Below the pieces are notes generated by a model. That model had not been told where the DNA came from, did no database searches, and saw only the letters and a program-made list of their open reading frames with translations. The translations under genes were made by a program, and so were the position numbers. Of a DNA stretch of 31,216 nt, positions 6,455 through 14,546 are shown in pieces (position 1 is the first letter of the stretch; each line of letters opens with the position of its first letter). Source of the stretch: OMIS01 sp044350895 (GTDB taxonomy: Bacteria > Patescibacteriota > Microgenomatia > UBA1400 > PJMF01); assembly GCA_044350895.1 (NCBI GenBank), contig JBILGT010000015.1, positions 1-31,216 of the forward strand, written 5' to 3'.

Positions 6455-7306
6455 ATGAAAAAAATAATTATAATATTCATTTATTTATATCTCGCAGCTA
6501 ATAGTACTGTTTATGCATCGGGGCAAAATTATCAAGAGCCACTTGTAATTAGCAACACAAGTTCAACTAATACTAATAGAGATAAAGTGTTTCTATTACA
6601 AGATAAAGCTTACCCAACAGATAACTTGCAAATATATTTAGAGCAGCCAGAAAAAATCTTTTGGAAAGACCCTAACTGGTGGGCAGTTATAATTGCATTC
6701 TTAATTGGTCTTGCTGGCTTGCTTTCTTTGCAAGATATTATTAAAAAAAGATTTATCCATCCAGTTTTATCTCCAACGATAGAGCTGAAACCTCCAGATT
6801 GCCACATCATTCCTATCATTAATCTACAAACTCGACAACGTCAATACGATAGTTACTATCTAAGATTTCGTATCAAGAATTTAGGTAATGCAAGGTTATC
6901 AAATGTGGAAGCACAAGTCACTGAACTATATGAAAAACAAAGAAATGGCCGTTTCAAATCTGTTCCAGATTTTTTACCTTTAAACTTAAAATGGGCTCAC
7001 GATCATGTAATTAGTAAACCCCATATTCAAAGTGGCTTGTTTCATCATTTGGATTTTGCTCACTCAATACCCAATCCTGTTTCTGGTTTGAACGTTGCTT
7101 TAATGTTAGACACATTTATTACACCCAACAATTTTTCAAACTTAATTATTCCAGGAAAATATAAAATTAAATTAGTGTTTTCAGCTGATGACATTAATCC
7201 AATTGAAAAATGGTATTTAATAGAGCTGAAAAATATTTGGTCAAACAACGAAGTTGATTGGCCAAATAATATACTCAAATTATCAGAAGTAACAACTAAA
7301 AATTAA
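6455..7306 (+). CDS. Unknown exported protein, signal peptide plus one membrane helix
   Basis: A 283-residue protein. Residues 1-22 make a signal peptide with a long Ile-rich core and a VYASG cleavage-like site. About 50 polar residues follow, then a membrane helix at about 74-92, and a ~185-residue domain that appears to be beta-rich, likely cytoplasmic given the topology. The pattern Y-L-R-F-R-I-K-N-L-G-N-A, with later strands such as GKYKIKLVFSAD, suggests an immunoglobulin-like fold, but I cannot assign a family. The gene is strongly AT-rich compared with ileS. Its TAA stop overlaps the ileS stop codon on the other strand (shared TTAA). No Shine-Dalgarno is visible before the ATG. Confidence 0.7.
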   Translation: MKKIIIIFIYLYLAANSTVYASGQNYQEPLVISNTSSTNTNRDKVFLLQDKAYPTDNLQIYLEQPEKIFWKDPNWWAVIIAFLIGLAGLLSLQDIIKKRFIHPVLSPTIELKPPDCHIIPIINLQTRQRQYDSYYLRFRIKNLGNARLSNVEAQVTELYEKQRNGRFKSVPDFLPLNLKWAHDHVISKPHIQSGLFHHLDFAHSIPNPVSGLNVALMLDTFITPNNFSNLIIPGKYKIKLVFSADDINPIEKWYLIELKNIWSNNEVDWPNNILKLSEVTTKN

Positions 7307-10218
7307 CTATTAAGCTTAAACTCACTCCCTATTTCCAACTTTGAGTTAGTCTTCTGCTCCACCCACTGCTGCCACTCAGCACTTGGCATGGTTGGCACAC
7401 TCACAGTGGCCGTGTCACTTAGTGACATACCTGCTGCTTTGCGTAAGTTCTGGATGCTGCGCACCAGTTCTCGGGCGGCACCTTCCTCTTTCAGTTCATT
7501 TGTCATTTCCGTGTCGAGAGCTACACTTAGTTTGGTCTCATCATACTCTTCAATTAATTCTTTTCCTAAAGTTACACTTAGCTCAACCCCAGGAAGTAAG
7601 CCCTCAGGAGTGTGTGCTAAAAACCACTGTACTCTTTGGACATTAGTTTCCTCAGCAATAACATTTAAAATACCAGAAGATAATTCATTACGATGACTTA
7701 ACACCATTAATTTTGCTAATGGTTGCCGTACTTTTATATTAGCTCTTTGGCGTTTGAACAAAGCCTTTTCAACGATCTTACGAGCATACTCCATTTCTTC
7801 TTCCAGCTTTAGATCACTGTTTTTCGCGAGCTCTGCTGGCCAGTCGGTGTGATGAATACTGCTACTTTCATCCACTAAAGTCTGCCAGACAAAGTCACTA
7901 AAGAACGGTGTGAACGGTGCAGCAAGTTGTGCCAGTCTCACCAGCACCACGCCATACAGATGCAGTGAGTCAGCTTTGCCTGCTCCATCGCGCATCTGGT
8001 CTCGTGAACGGCGGACGTACCAGTTGGACAGATCAGATATAAAGCCCATGATGGCACGAGAAGCCTTCACCACGTCGTAGTTATCCATGGCGGTGGTGAC
8101 TTCACCAGTCAGTGTGCCCAGGCGGCTCCAGATCCAGCGATCCATCTCAGTGGCAGGTGTGACTTCTTTGTTCAAATCCACCGCTGTTTCACCAGCATTG
8201 AGTTTGTAGAACGAAATACAGTTCCACCAGATCACAAAGATTTTTTTACGGATTTCATTGACTTCTGTTTCAGAGAAGTTGAGGTTCTCTCCCCGCATCA
8301 CTGGTGAGCTCATCAAGTACAAGCGCAAACTATCGCTGCCAATTTCGTTGATGATCTTCATTGGGTCAGGATAGTTTTTCTTTGATTTAGACATTTTGTT
8401 GCCGTCTTCAGCCAAAACCGTACCTGTGGTGAGCGTGTTCTCTACCGCCAGCTTGCCAAAAACACCCACAGACATGACGTGCATGGTGTAGAACCAAGCG
8501 CGTGTCTGGGCGATGTACTCAGAGACAAACTGTGCAGGATAGGTGGACTCAAACAACTCTTTGTTCTCAAATGGATAGTGCTTGGAGGCAAATGGCATAC
8601 TGCCAGACTCCACCCAACAGTCAAAAACTTCTTTGGTGCGCTTGCCTTTGAGGGTGCGCTCGTCATCTACCCAGACTTCGATATGATCCAAGAATTCACG
8701 ATGAATGTCGGTCAGGCCTTCCACTTGAGATGGATCAACTGCCCATTTTTTGAACTCTGCAATACTGCCTACTATGCGGCGTTTCTTGGCAGGTTTGCCT
8801 TTTTCATCTGTGACGTCTGCTTCCCAGATTGGCATTGGGGTGCCCCAATAGCGTGAGCGGGAAATATTCCAGTCTGGTGCAGTTTCAAGACCTTTGCCAA
8901 AGCGGCCATGTTTCAAGTGCTCTGGGTACCAGTTCATGAACTCATTTTGGGCGATCAGTTGAGATTTTAGTTTTTGCACATCGATAAACCAAGCTGGCAG
9001 CGGCGCGTAGTACAACCGAGTACTACAACGGTAACACTCAGCCACACTATGGGTGTGTGGATCTTCGCGGTACATCAAACCACGCTCTGCCAAGTCCGCA
9101 TTGATGAGTGGATTGGCTTTGAGGATAAACATGCCAGCCCATGGAGTAACTTCTGGCTTGAATTTGCCTTCTTCATCAACGTGTTCCACCATCTGGATGT
9201 TCTGCTCTTGCATGACTTTAAAGTCTTCTTCTCCATAGACAGCCAAGGTCACAACGCCAGTGCCTTCTTCGGCGGTGACGAATGGATCGGCAACGATTAC
9301 GCCCGCGCGCTTGCCTTCACGATCTGGGTAGAAGTCATAGTGGAGTTCAAACTCAAACTGTTCGAGTTCTGAGCCTTGGTAAGTAGCGACGACTTCGTAT
9401 GGTACATCCGTGAGCATCTTGAGTGCAGTGTCAGCAAGGATGTAAAACTCATTGCCTTGTTTCACTTTCACGTACTGAAGTTCTGGATTAACTGCTAAAG
9501 CTGGCGTTGCAAGTTTGTTCCAAGGTGTTGTGGACCAAGCCAGGATGAAGGTGTTTTCTGCATTCTTGATTTTGTATTTATAGGTATTTGAAGGTTCCGT
9601 CACTTCGCGGTAACTATTGTCCATGGCGATCTCAAAATTGGAAAGTGGTGTAGCACAGCGAGGACAGTACAAGATCACTTTGCGGCCTTCATAGACCAAG
9701 CCTTTTTCCCAGAGCTGTTGGAAGCCCCACCAGACACTTTCCATAAAGGTGGTGTCCATGGTTTTGTAGTTGTGTTCAAAATCTGCCCAACGTCCTAAGC
9801 GGCCGATGATCTTTTCCCACTCTTTATCCAAACGCAACACTTCTGCGCGGCACGCATCGTTGAACTTGTCGATGCCCAGAGCCTCGATGCCTTTTTTACC
9901 ACCTTTGATATCAAGTTGTTTCTCGATCATGTTTTCGATTGGTAAACCGTGGCAATCCCAACCCCAGATGCGCTCCACGCGGTAGCCTTTCATCGTCCAG
10001 TACCGTGGAATCACATCTTTAGAAGTAGAACCCAACAAGTGGCCGTAGTGTGGCATACCTGTCGCAAATGGAGGTCCATCGTAGAAGACGTACTGCTTGT
10101 CTGCGGGGCGCATCTCTACTGATTTTTCAAATGCTTTGGTGTCTGTCCAGAACTTTAAGACTTCCTCTTCCATCTGTGGCAAGTTAACGGACTTTGGTAA
10201 CGCTTTGATTTTGTTCAT
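7303..10218 (-). CDS. ileS: Isoleucyl-tRNA synthetase, type 2 (IleS2-like)
   Basis: A 971-residue class I synthetase charging tRNA-Ile. The HIGH-type motif is PHYGH (56-60), within PPFATGMPHYGH; GWDCHGLPIE follows; KMSKS is at 608-612. The editing (CP1) domain carries Cys pairs (CPRC and, later, CYRC). The anticodon-binding helical domain begins around DLSNWYVRRSRDQMR. The C-terminus lacks the zinc finger of the E. coli-type enzyme. Motif spelling and length fit the IleS2 class, which includes eukaryotic and many actinobacterial enzymes and is generally linked to reduced mupirocin sensitivity. The ATG at 10218 has a GGAAA-type ribosome site 3-7 nt upstream. It is expressed from its own promoter through a T-box leader. 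Confidence 0.97.
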   Translation of the reverse strand: MNKIKALPKSVNLPQMEEEVLKFWTDTKAFEKSVEMRPADKQYVFYDGPPFATGMPHYGHLLGSTSKDVIPRYWTMKGYRVERIWGWDCHGLPIENMIEKQLDIKGGKKGIEALGIDKFNDACRAEVLRLDKEWEKIIGRLGRWADFEHNYKTMDTTFMESVWWGFQQLWEKGLVYEGRKVILYCPRCATPLSNFEIAMDNSYREVTEPSNTYKYKIKNAENTFILAWSTTPWNKLATPALAVNPELQYVKVKQGNEFYILADTALKMLTDVPYEVVATYQGSELEQFEFELHYDFYPDREGKRAGVIVADPFVTAEEGTGVVTLAVYGEEDFKVMQEQNIQMVEHVDEEGKFKPEVTPWAGMFILKANPLINADLAERGLMYREDPHTHSVAECYRCSTRLYYAPLPAWFIDVQKLKSQLIAQNEFMNWYPEHLKHGRFGKGLETAPDWNISRSRYWGTPMPIWEADVTDEKGKPAKKRRIVGSIAEFKKWAVDPSQVEGLTDIHREFLDHIEVWVDDERTLKGKRTKEVFDCWVESGSMPFASKHYPFENKELFESTYPAQFVSEYIAQTRAWFYTMHVMSVGVFGKLAVENTLTTGTVLAEDGNKMSKSKKNYPDPMKIINEIGSDSLRLYLMSSPVMRGENLNFSETEVNEIRKKIFVIWWNCISFYKLNAGETAVDLNKEVTPATEMDRWIWSRLGTLTGEVTTAMDNYDVVKASRAIMGFISDLSNWYVRRSRDQMRDGAGKADSLHLYGVVLVRLAQLAAPFTPFFSDFVWQTLVDESSSIHHTDWPAELAKNSDLKLEEEMEYARKIVEKALFKRQRANIKVRQPLAKLMVLSHRNELSSGILNVIAEETNVQRVQWFLAHTPEGLLPGVELSVTLGKELIEEYDETKLSVALDTEMTNELKEEGAARELVRSIQNLRKAAGMSLSDTATVSVPTMPSAEWQQWVEQKTNSKLEIGSEFKLNS

Positions 10219-10513
10219 AATTTCCTTTTTAGATTATGCTGGTTTGTCTCTTCACAGACACGCAAGCAATACTTGCTTAATGAGCTCACTATTCAGCGCT
10301 TGTACTAGTTCTAGCCACACTGACGTGAGCTCATATAGTCAGTGAAGTGCCAATCCAGCACCAATTCAGATTCTTAAGTATGTGAGTGATTTATTTCTGA
10401 AGGAGTGTTGAGTGAGCGTCATTGCTATCTAAAATGTAGGATAGCTGTGTGTAGCGAACTCATCAAAGCAACTATTGGTTGCTGTCTCCTGAAGGAATAA
10501 ATCCTCACGACCT
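10219..10513 (-). promoter_or_regulatory. Long structured leader between T-box terminator and ileS
   Basis: About 295 nt of leader RNA separate the T-box terminator from the ileS start, far more than needed. It contains a perfect 10-bp inverted repeat (ATGAGCTCAC, arms 10325-10334 and 10280-10289, loop 35 nt), a short hairpin GCAAG/CTTGC (10260-10275 region) and the ribosome site just before 10218. No convincing protein is encoded; an 18-codon ATG frame near the middle has no ribosome site. I do not recognise a known riboswitch here. Confidence 0.5.
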
Positions 10514-10560
10514 ACAAAAAAACCCTCGTTCACCCAAACTAATTTGAGCAAACGAGGGTT
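10514..10560 (-). terminator. Rho-independent terminator of the ileS T-box
   Basis: On the minus strand AACCCTCGTT (10560-10551) pairs perfectly with AACGAGGGTT (10530-10521), with extra pairing inside the loop (CAAA/TTTG), and is followed directly by a run of T (seven in all, counting the end of the stem). Confidence 0.92.
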
Positions 10561-10714
10561 CTCTCGAACGGTACCACCTCTTTGTACTTATTCCTGCTGT
10601 TACGGGCTTACCCGGTGCGGTCTACTGCTGCTCAGGTTTTGCCGAACAACTTCTTCGCACAACGCTCTTTTTTTGAAGATTATCTTGTGATAGCAAGATA
10701 TGGCGCGCTTTTAT
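10514..10714 (-). promoter_or_regulatory. T-box riboswitch controlling ileS (ultrashort Stem I type)
   Basis: On the minus strand the hallmark T-box AGGTGGTACCG lies at 10579-10569, followed by a strong terminator. Its GAGG can pair with CCTC in the 5' arm of the terminator stem, giving the mutually exclusive antiterminator. Upstream, a hairpin of TATCTTG and CAAGATA (10700-10681) presents the loop CTATCA, with the isoleucine codon ATC at 10691-10689 followed by the purine expected after a specifier. The leader has only ~135 nt before the T-box, too short for a full Stem I, so the specifier is apparently in the terminal loop. A stem CGGG/CCCG lies between them. Expected action: uncharged tRNA-Ile binds both sites and allows ileS transcription. 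The T-box element is firm; the Stem I reading is an inference. Confidence 0.88.
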
Positions 10715-10720
10715 ACCTGT

Positions 10721-10749
10721 ATTGTCCTGTACACCTCTCTCTCTGTCAA
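10721..10749 (-). promoter_or_regulatory. ileS promoter
   Basis: On the minus strand TTGACA (10749-10744), 17 nt, GACAAT (10726-10721). The -35 and spacing are ideal and the -10 matches 4 of 6. It places the transcript start near 10714, just before the T-box Stem I hairpin. Confidence 0.65.
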
Positions 10750-10760
10750 GCTTTGCATTA

Positions 10761-12002
10761 TTAATTAGTATGAATTTTTGCTTTATGGAGCATTGCTGCT
10801 TCGTTCGTGTTAGTGTTGTAGACAGTGTATGTAGTTGTCTCTGGTAGAAGCCTCATATCTTGAGGTGATAACGTACTGTAGATAAATCTATCTGAGTCTA
10901 TCCACATTACAATCTGAACCCTTCCTTCTGCCACACGTTTATCTGTATTTTTGCTATATAGTTGTATAAATTGAGACCCATTTATTGTATCCCGGCTCAT
11001 ATAAAGTACTTTACTGCCGTCAGGGGAAATAAGTGGAAGTTGGTTTTGTGCATACCCACCTTTTCGGATACTAGTGCTTGGAAAATTTGGATATTTTCCT
11101 ACTGCTACCCACATTCTTTCATTTTCAGGAGTACCTTCTCCCTTACTAATTGTGGCAGCCCAGAATTTTCCATCTGCACTAAAGGTAAACTGCGAACCGC
11201 CTGTACCGTCAAATAAATTAAAAAGCTTGGTGCCATCAAGTTTATAAGTTAGTAGGTCAAAAGAAGCAAGACGTTCTTTACTACCTGTATTAGTTGGTTC
11301 TTGGAAACTCAGCAAAAGCTGGTTGCTGTCAATGAAGTTGAGTATTTCGACATCACTGAGCATCGGCAAATGCATGCTCGAATTTTTCTGGAAATCTAGA
11401 AGGTAAAACCCACCAGGTTGTGTTCCAGCAGCCAAGTCAAATGTTGTATCAGATGGATTAGGTTGTTCCATAGCATGTGGGTAGATTGTATTTTTGACTG
11501 TTGGGGAATTAACTTGCACAATCAATTTTTGAGAATTAGGAGCCCAGGCAACTATTCTGTTTACATTTAAATTGGGTAGTGGATAGACACTTGATCCGTC
11601 ACTACTGACAATTACTAATTCGTTATGATTTTCCACAATAGCAACTTTGCGTAAATCAGGTGCGGGAACTGTGTTATATCCTGCAAAATTCATATCTGTA
11701 TAGATACCTACTGTTTTTGAATAACCAGTGTTTTTTTCTGCAGGATTATCTATCGATACCCAAACAAGGTGTGTGTCATCAATAATAGGATAAGATTGAG
11801 GCCCTGTTTGTGAAATTGGAGGAAAAGTAGAAACTGGTGCGATGATTTCCTTCTGAGTACTTTTGGGGGTTACAGGTGTAAAACTTGGCAAATCTCCATT
11901 AATAAATTTTCCTGCAAAAAATGAAATTAGTATAAGTAAGAGTATGCTAATAGTACTGAAATTAATTTTGAAAAAGCCACTGTGTGTAGATGTTTTTTTC
12001 AT
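10761..12002 (-). CDS. Membrane-anchored TolB/WD40-like beta-propeller protein
   Basis: A 413-residue protein with an uncleaved N-terminal membrane anchor (about residues 14-31), a Thr/Pro-rich linker to about residue 70, and a repeated beta-sheet domain. Repeats of the PD40 type are visible: APDLRKVAIV, WAPNSQKLIVQV, FSADGKFWAATI and SPDGSKVLYMS, each a strand hairpin of one propeller blade. The fold is predicted to sit outside the membrane and probably serves binding or scaffolding; no catalytic motif is visible. The ATG lies 7 nt after a TATACT box with no Shine-Dalgarno, again a leaderless arrangement. It is followed closely by the ileS promoter, and lies downstream of the CAP-domain gene in the same direction. 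Confidence 0.75.
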   Translation of the reverse strand: MKKTSTHSGFFKINFSTISILLLILISFFAGKFINGDLPSFTPVTPKSTQKEIIAPVSTFPPISQTGPQSYPIIDDTHLVWVSIDNPAEKNTGYSKTVGIYTDMNFAGYNTVPAPDLRKVAIVENHNELVIVSSDGSSVYPLPNLNVNRIVAWAPNSQKLIVQVNSPTVKNTIYPHAMEQPNPSDTTFDLAAGTQPGGFYLLDFQKNSSMHLPMLSDVEILNFIDSNQLLLSFQEPTNTGSKERLASFDLLTYKLDGTKLFNLFDGTGGSQFTFSADGKFWAATISKGEGTPENERMWVAVGKYPNFPSTSIRKGGYAQNQLPLISPDGSKVLYMSRDTINGSQFIQLYSKNTDKRVAEGRVQIVMWIDSDRFIYSTLSPQDMRLLPETTTYTVYNTNTNEAAMLHKAKIHTN

Positions 12003-12009
12003 AAATATC

Positions 12010-12015
12010 AGTATA
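12010..12015 (-). promoter_or_regulatory. -10 box TATACT of the propeller gene
   Basis: On the minus strand TATACT ends 7 nt before the ATG at 12002. No clear -35 is present at standard spacing. Confidence 0.4.
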
Positions 12016-12046
12016 TCTAAATTTTATCAATATAGTTACTTCAATT

Positions 12047-12757
12047 TTACTTTTTTTTGGCAATGATAATTACCAAGTAATGTCCATATTGAGAGCCAGG
12101 AACATTGACATATCCAATGCCGTAATAACTCTGCTCGTTGTAAAAACCACCTTTTCCCAGTAGATGTGCACTATGTCCTGCAGAACTCATCAATGCTGCC
12201 CAAGCTGCCTGCATAGTACTGTAACCTCCCGCTATGGACTCTACATTATTTGCATCATTTGAAAAATTATAATAATCAGGTAGTACAAATTCACCTTGGA
12301 GGACAATACAGTTAGGTCCATAGCCATCAGGATTGGTGTGCGCAAAGTACTCACGGTCTGCCATATCCTGAGCTCGACGACGTGCTGCTTGAGAGAGTGC
12401 CACGCTCAGTTCAAGATGAGTTCTTTTTTGGCCAGGATCAGTGCGGAGTAGCTGTTCAATTTCTTGTTCTTGTGGATTGAGAGCATACCCTTCTGCTTCG
12501 GGGAACTGTTGTCTACAGTAGGGAGTGTCACGAATGTCTTTGGGTGGAGTAAAAACTATCGGAAGAAAGTACTGTGCTGTTGGGGTTTCTTGTTGTGAAA
12601 CAACTCTCAGATATTGTGGTAAGGAAAGTGCCAGTCGTCCTCCTAGGAGATGGTTAAGGAGAAAGAGGCCCGTGGAAACTTGATGCAACAGTAATTGCCG
12701 ATAGTTTTTATCTGGTGAATGTGTAGTTGGTGCTTCTAAGTGATGCATGAGAAGCAC
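12047..12757 (-). CDS. CAP/SCP-domain (YkwD-like) protein
   Basis: The frame starts at GTG 12757; the ATG at 12748 is an equally good start. The C-terminal ~130 residues form a CAP (SCP/PR-1) domain: helix ALSQAARRRAQDMADREYF followed by A-H-T-N-P-D-G, then V-E-S-I-A-G-G-Y, W-A-A-L-M-S-S-A-G-H-S-A-H-L-L and Y-Y-G-I-G-Y-V. These supply the expected His/Glu cavity residues of bacterial YkwD-type proteins. Such proteins are normally exported; here the N-terminal ~65 residues have only a weak hydrophobic stretch (GLFLLNHLLGGRLALSL), so export is uncertain. A weak promoter (TTTACA, 17 nt, TATAGC, 12769-12797) precedes it. Function unknown: lipid or wall binding is the usual proposal. Confidence 0.8.
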   Translation of the reverse strand: MLLMHHLEAPTTHSPDKNYRQLLLHQVSTGLFLLNHLLGGRLALSLPQYLRVVSQQETPTAQYFLPIVFTPPKDIRDTPYCRQQFPEAEGYALNPQEQEIEQLLRTDPGQKRTHLELSVALSQAARRRAQDMADREYFAHTNPDGYGPNCIVLQGEFVLPDYYNFSNDANNVESIAGGYSTMQAAWAALMSSAGHSAHLLGKGGFYNEQSYYGIGYVNVPGSQYGHYLVIIIAKKK

Positions 12758-12768
12758 TCATTCTAGTA

Positions 12769-12797
12769 GCTATATTCATATAGCGTAAGTATGTAAA
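12769..12797 (-). promoter_or_regulatory. Possible promoter of the CAP-domain gene
   Basis: On the minus strand TTTACA (12797-12792), 17 nt, TATAGC (12774-12769). The start would fall about 5 nt before GTG 12757. Confidence 0.3.
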
Positions 12798-12867
12798 TTT
12801 TGCTTACTGGGTATGTTTGGAAAAATGGTTGAAAAATGTAAATGAACTGTGGAAAAAAAACTAAATT

Positions 12868-12912
12868 GTGAAGCTCTCGGCCGTGGTGACCCACGACCGA
12901 GAGCGAGTTCAC
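12868..12912 (-). terminator. Hairpin downstream of the Ca-repeat protein gene
   Basis: A long GC-rich hairpin: GCTCTCGG (12873-12880) pairs with CCGAGAGC (12897-12904), extended outward by GTGAA/TTCAC and inward by CGTGG/CCACG. On the minus strand it lies 25 nt past the stop at 12937, with a T-run about 12 nt further on (12860-12853). The distance of the T-run makes it an imperfect intrinsic terminator. Confidence 0.65.
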
Positions 12913-12936
12913 AAGGTACTTACAAAGCTATTTGAA

Positions 12937-14319
12937 CTATCTGATGACGAACGGGAGCATGACGCGGTTGCCCCAGACGTCGACCACAATGCTCACATAG
13001 GTGAAAGCCTCGGGGTTGAGGCTCAAGAAGGCACGCATAGGGAATTTGCCGGCGCTGTTTGGAATAAGATGAAGCCTAAACTGGTGGTAGCCCTTGTCTA
13101 GGATGCACAATGTTCTTGTGTCATCCCAGTCAAAGCAAACGTCTTCAGTTTGTGGCTGGAGCACGTGCTGGCCGTCCGAGATCAAGATGGCTCGCTTCTC
13201 CCCTGTTGGGTGGGAGAAGAACCCAACCTGGCCACAATCTCCAAATGCACTCATATCTACCCACAGCATGGTATCGACCACAGCGGGGAAGCTGTGTGCC
13301 AAGCTCATGGAGCAGATCGGAATGATGGGATCGCCGGGCGTGCCGTCGTTGGGGTCCAGGAAGTCAGGGACGCCGTCGTTGTCGGTGTCGCGACAGGGCA
13401 GTGCTGGGCACTCGGTGGCGTCTGTCTTACCGTCGCCATCGCTATCCAAGTCGTTGCTGTTCGGAGCACCGTCACCGTCGGTGTCGGTATTGCCTTCGTA
13501 TTGATCAGGAATGCCGTCGCCGTCGGTATCGTCAATGGGCCAGACTGTACTAATGGCGCCGCTGATTTGGGTGCCCATATAGAGATAGTCCTGGCGATCT
13601 TGGCTGGGGGAGTCCATGGTGCTGACCACGATTTTGATATGGTCACCAGGTTTCAATCCCTGGATGTCCCAGCTCATTAAGTCTAAGGTCTGGGTATACT
13701 CCTGGCTTGCGGGTCGCACTTTATCGACGCGCGGCGTTGGTTCGTCGTTGACGAAGACGCGGTAGCTAATCGGCGCAGGTGAGGCGGTGTTGTACGCGCC
13801 AAACCAACAGCCATGGACCGCTGAACCGATGACGAAGAACTCCTCTTCATAGGTTTCCACGCGGCTTTCGAAGGCCGGGTTACCTAGCGCCACAGGGTGA
13901 AACCGCGTCGCCGCACCGGTGGTTGCCCATAGCATCCACAGGCTGTCCGGACCGGTGCTGGTGCTGACGGCAATTTGTTTGGTCCCGCTGATTTGCGGCG
14001 ATGACCATACATTGCCAGTGGCATACTTGGTCTTGGTGATGGGCTGGCCGTTGATGACGATTGTCATGTCGTCATCTGCAGCCAGGATTGCGCCAGCGTC
14101 CTTAGCAGCTTGCGTTAACTGCATGGTGTACTGCTGATCACTGTGGTAGTTGTTGGGCAACACCACGACCTTGATTGCCGCGTTGGCCGTTGCACAGTCG
14201 CGGACCGCCAAGGGCGGCACATCGACCGTTGGCCGTGCCAACGCATTTAAGGAGAAAAAGCCTATGCCGCACATAACGAGCAGCATAGCCAGCGGAGCGA
14301 GTCGTTTGTATTGACTCAT
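12937..14319 (-). CDS. Secreted protein with thrombospondin type 3-like calcium repeats
   Basis: Start taken at ATG 14319 (460 residues). It has a clear AGGAAGG ribosome site and begins a signal peptide (MSQYKR, then a hydrophobic core ending near LNALA, about residues 1-28). The frame is open to 14466, but without a ribosome site. After a ~230-residue beta-rich domain come Asp-rich repeats at about 265-330 of the DTDGDGIPD and DSDGDGKTD type, the calcium-binding thrombospondin type 3 pattern, then a ~120-residue C-terminal domain with paired Cys. Likely extracellular and calcium-stabilised; ligand unknown. It is conspicuously GC-rich compared with both neighbours and has its own promoter and terminator, which points to recent acquisition. 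Confidence 0.82.
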   Translation of the reverse strand: MSQYKRLAPLAMLLVMCGIGFFSLNALARPTVDVPPLAVRDCATANAAIKVVVLPNNYHSDQQYTMQLTQAAKDAGAILAADDDMTIVINGQPITKTKYATGNVWSSPQISGTKQIAVSTSTGPDSLWMLWATTGAATRFHPVALGNPAFESRVETYEEEFFVIGSAVHGCWFGAYNTASPAPISYRVFVNDEPTPRVDKVRPASQEYTQTLDLMSWDIQGLKPGDHIKIVVSTMDSPSQDRQDYLYMGTQISGAISTVWPIDDTDGDGIPDQYEGNTDTDGDGAPNSNDLDSDGDGKTDATECPALPCRDTDNDGVPDFLDPNDGTPGDPIIPICSMSLAHSFPAVVDTMLWVDMSAFGDCGQVGFFSHPTGEKRAILISDGQHVLQPQTEDVCFDWDDTRTLCILDKGYHQFRLHLIPNSAGKFPMRAFLSLNPEAFTYVSIVVDVWGNRVMLPFVIR

Positions 14320-14482
14320 GGAACACCTTCCTTTGTGTGAAAAGAGAAACGTAGGACGAATAGTTGAAAAATCCTCAACAAAGAAGCTTCTAAGTTTTGC
14401 GTATAGTACCTTGTTAAAGATCTTTGTATGGAGCGCCAGATTCAGACACAGGGTCCTCGGTGGCACTACATACGAGATGTGT

Positions 14483-14511
14483 ATTATATATCACTAGTCA
14501 ACAGATATAAA
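14483..14511 (-). promoter_or_regulatory. Putative promoter of the Ca-repeat protein gene
   Basis: On the minus strand TTTATA (14511-14506), 17 nt, TATAAT (14488-14483). It predicts a 5' leader of about 157 nt before ATG 14319, in contrast to the leaderless neighbours. The leader holds a small palindrome (AGAAGCTTCT) but no recognised regulatory RNA. Confidence 0.4.
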
Positions 14512-14546
14512 TTACTGGATATATAGAAATTGTTTGGGGAAAAATC

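Noticed and set aside
8479..9372. Plus-strand frames of 125 and 132 codons within ileS
   Set aside because: Antisense shadows of a clearly conserved synthetase; no ribosome site or domain.
10372..10428. 18-codon upstream frame in the ileS leader
   Set aside because: No ribosome site, no Ile-rich run, and the T-box already explains the regulation.
13150..13680. Long plus-strand frames opposite the Ca-repeat gene
   Set aside because: They are the antisense of a GC-rich gene, where stops are scarce; the minus frame has the signal peptide, ribosome site and repeats.
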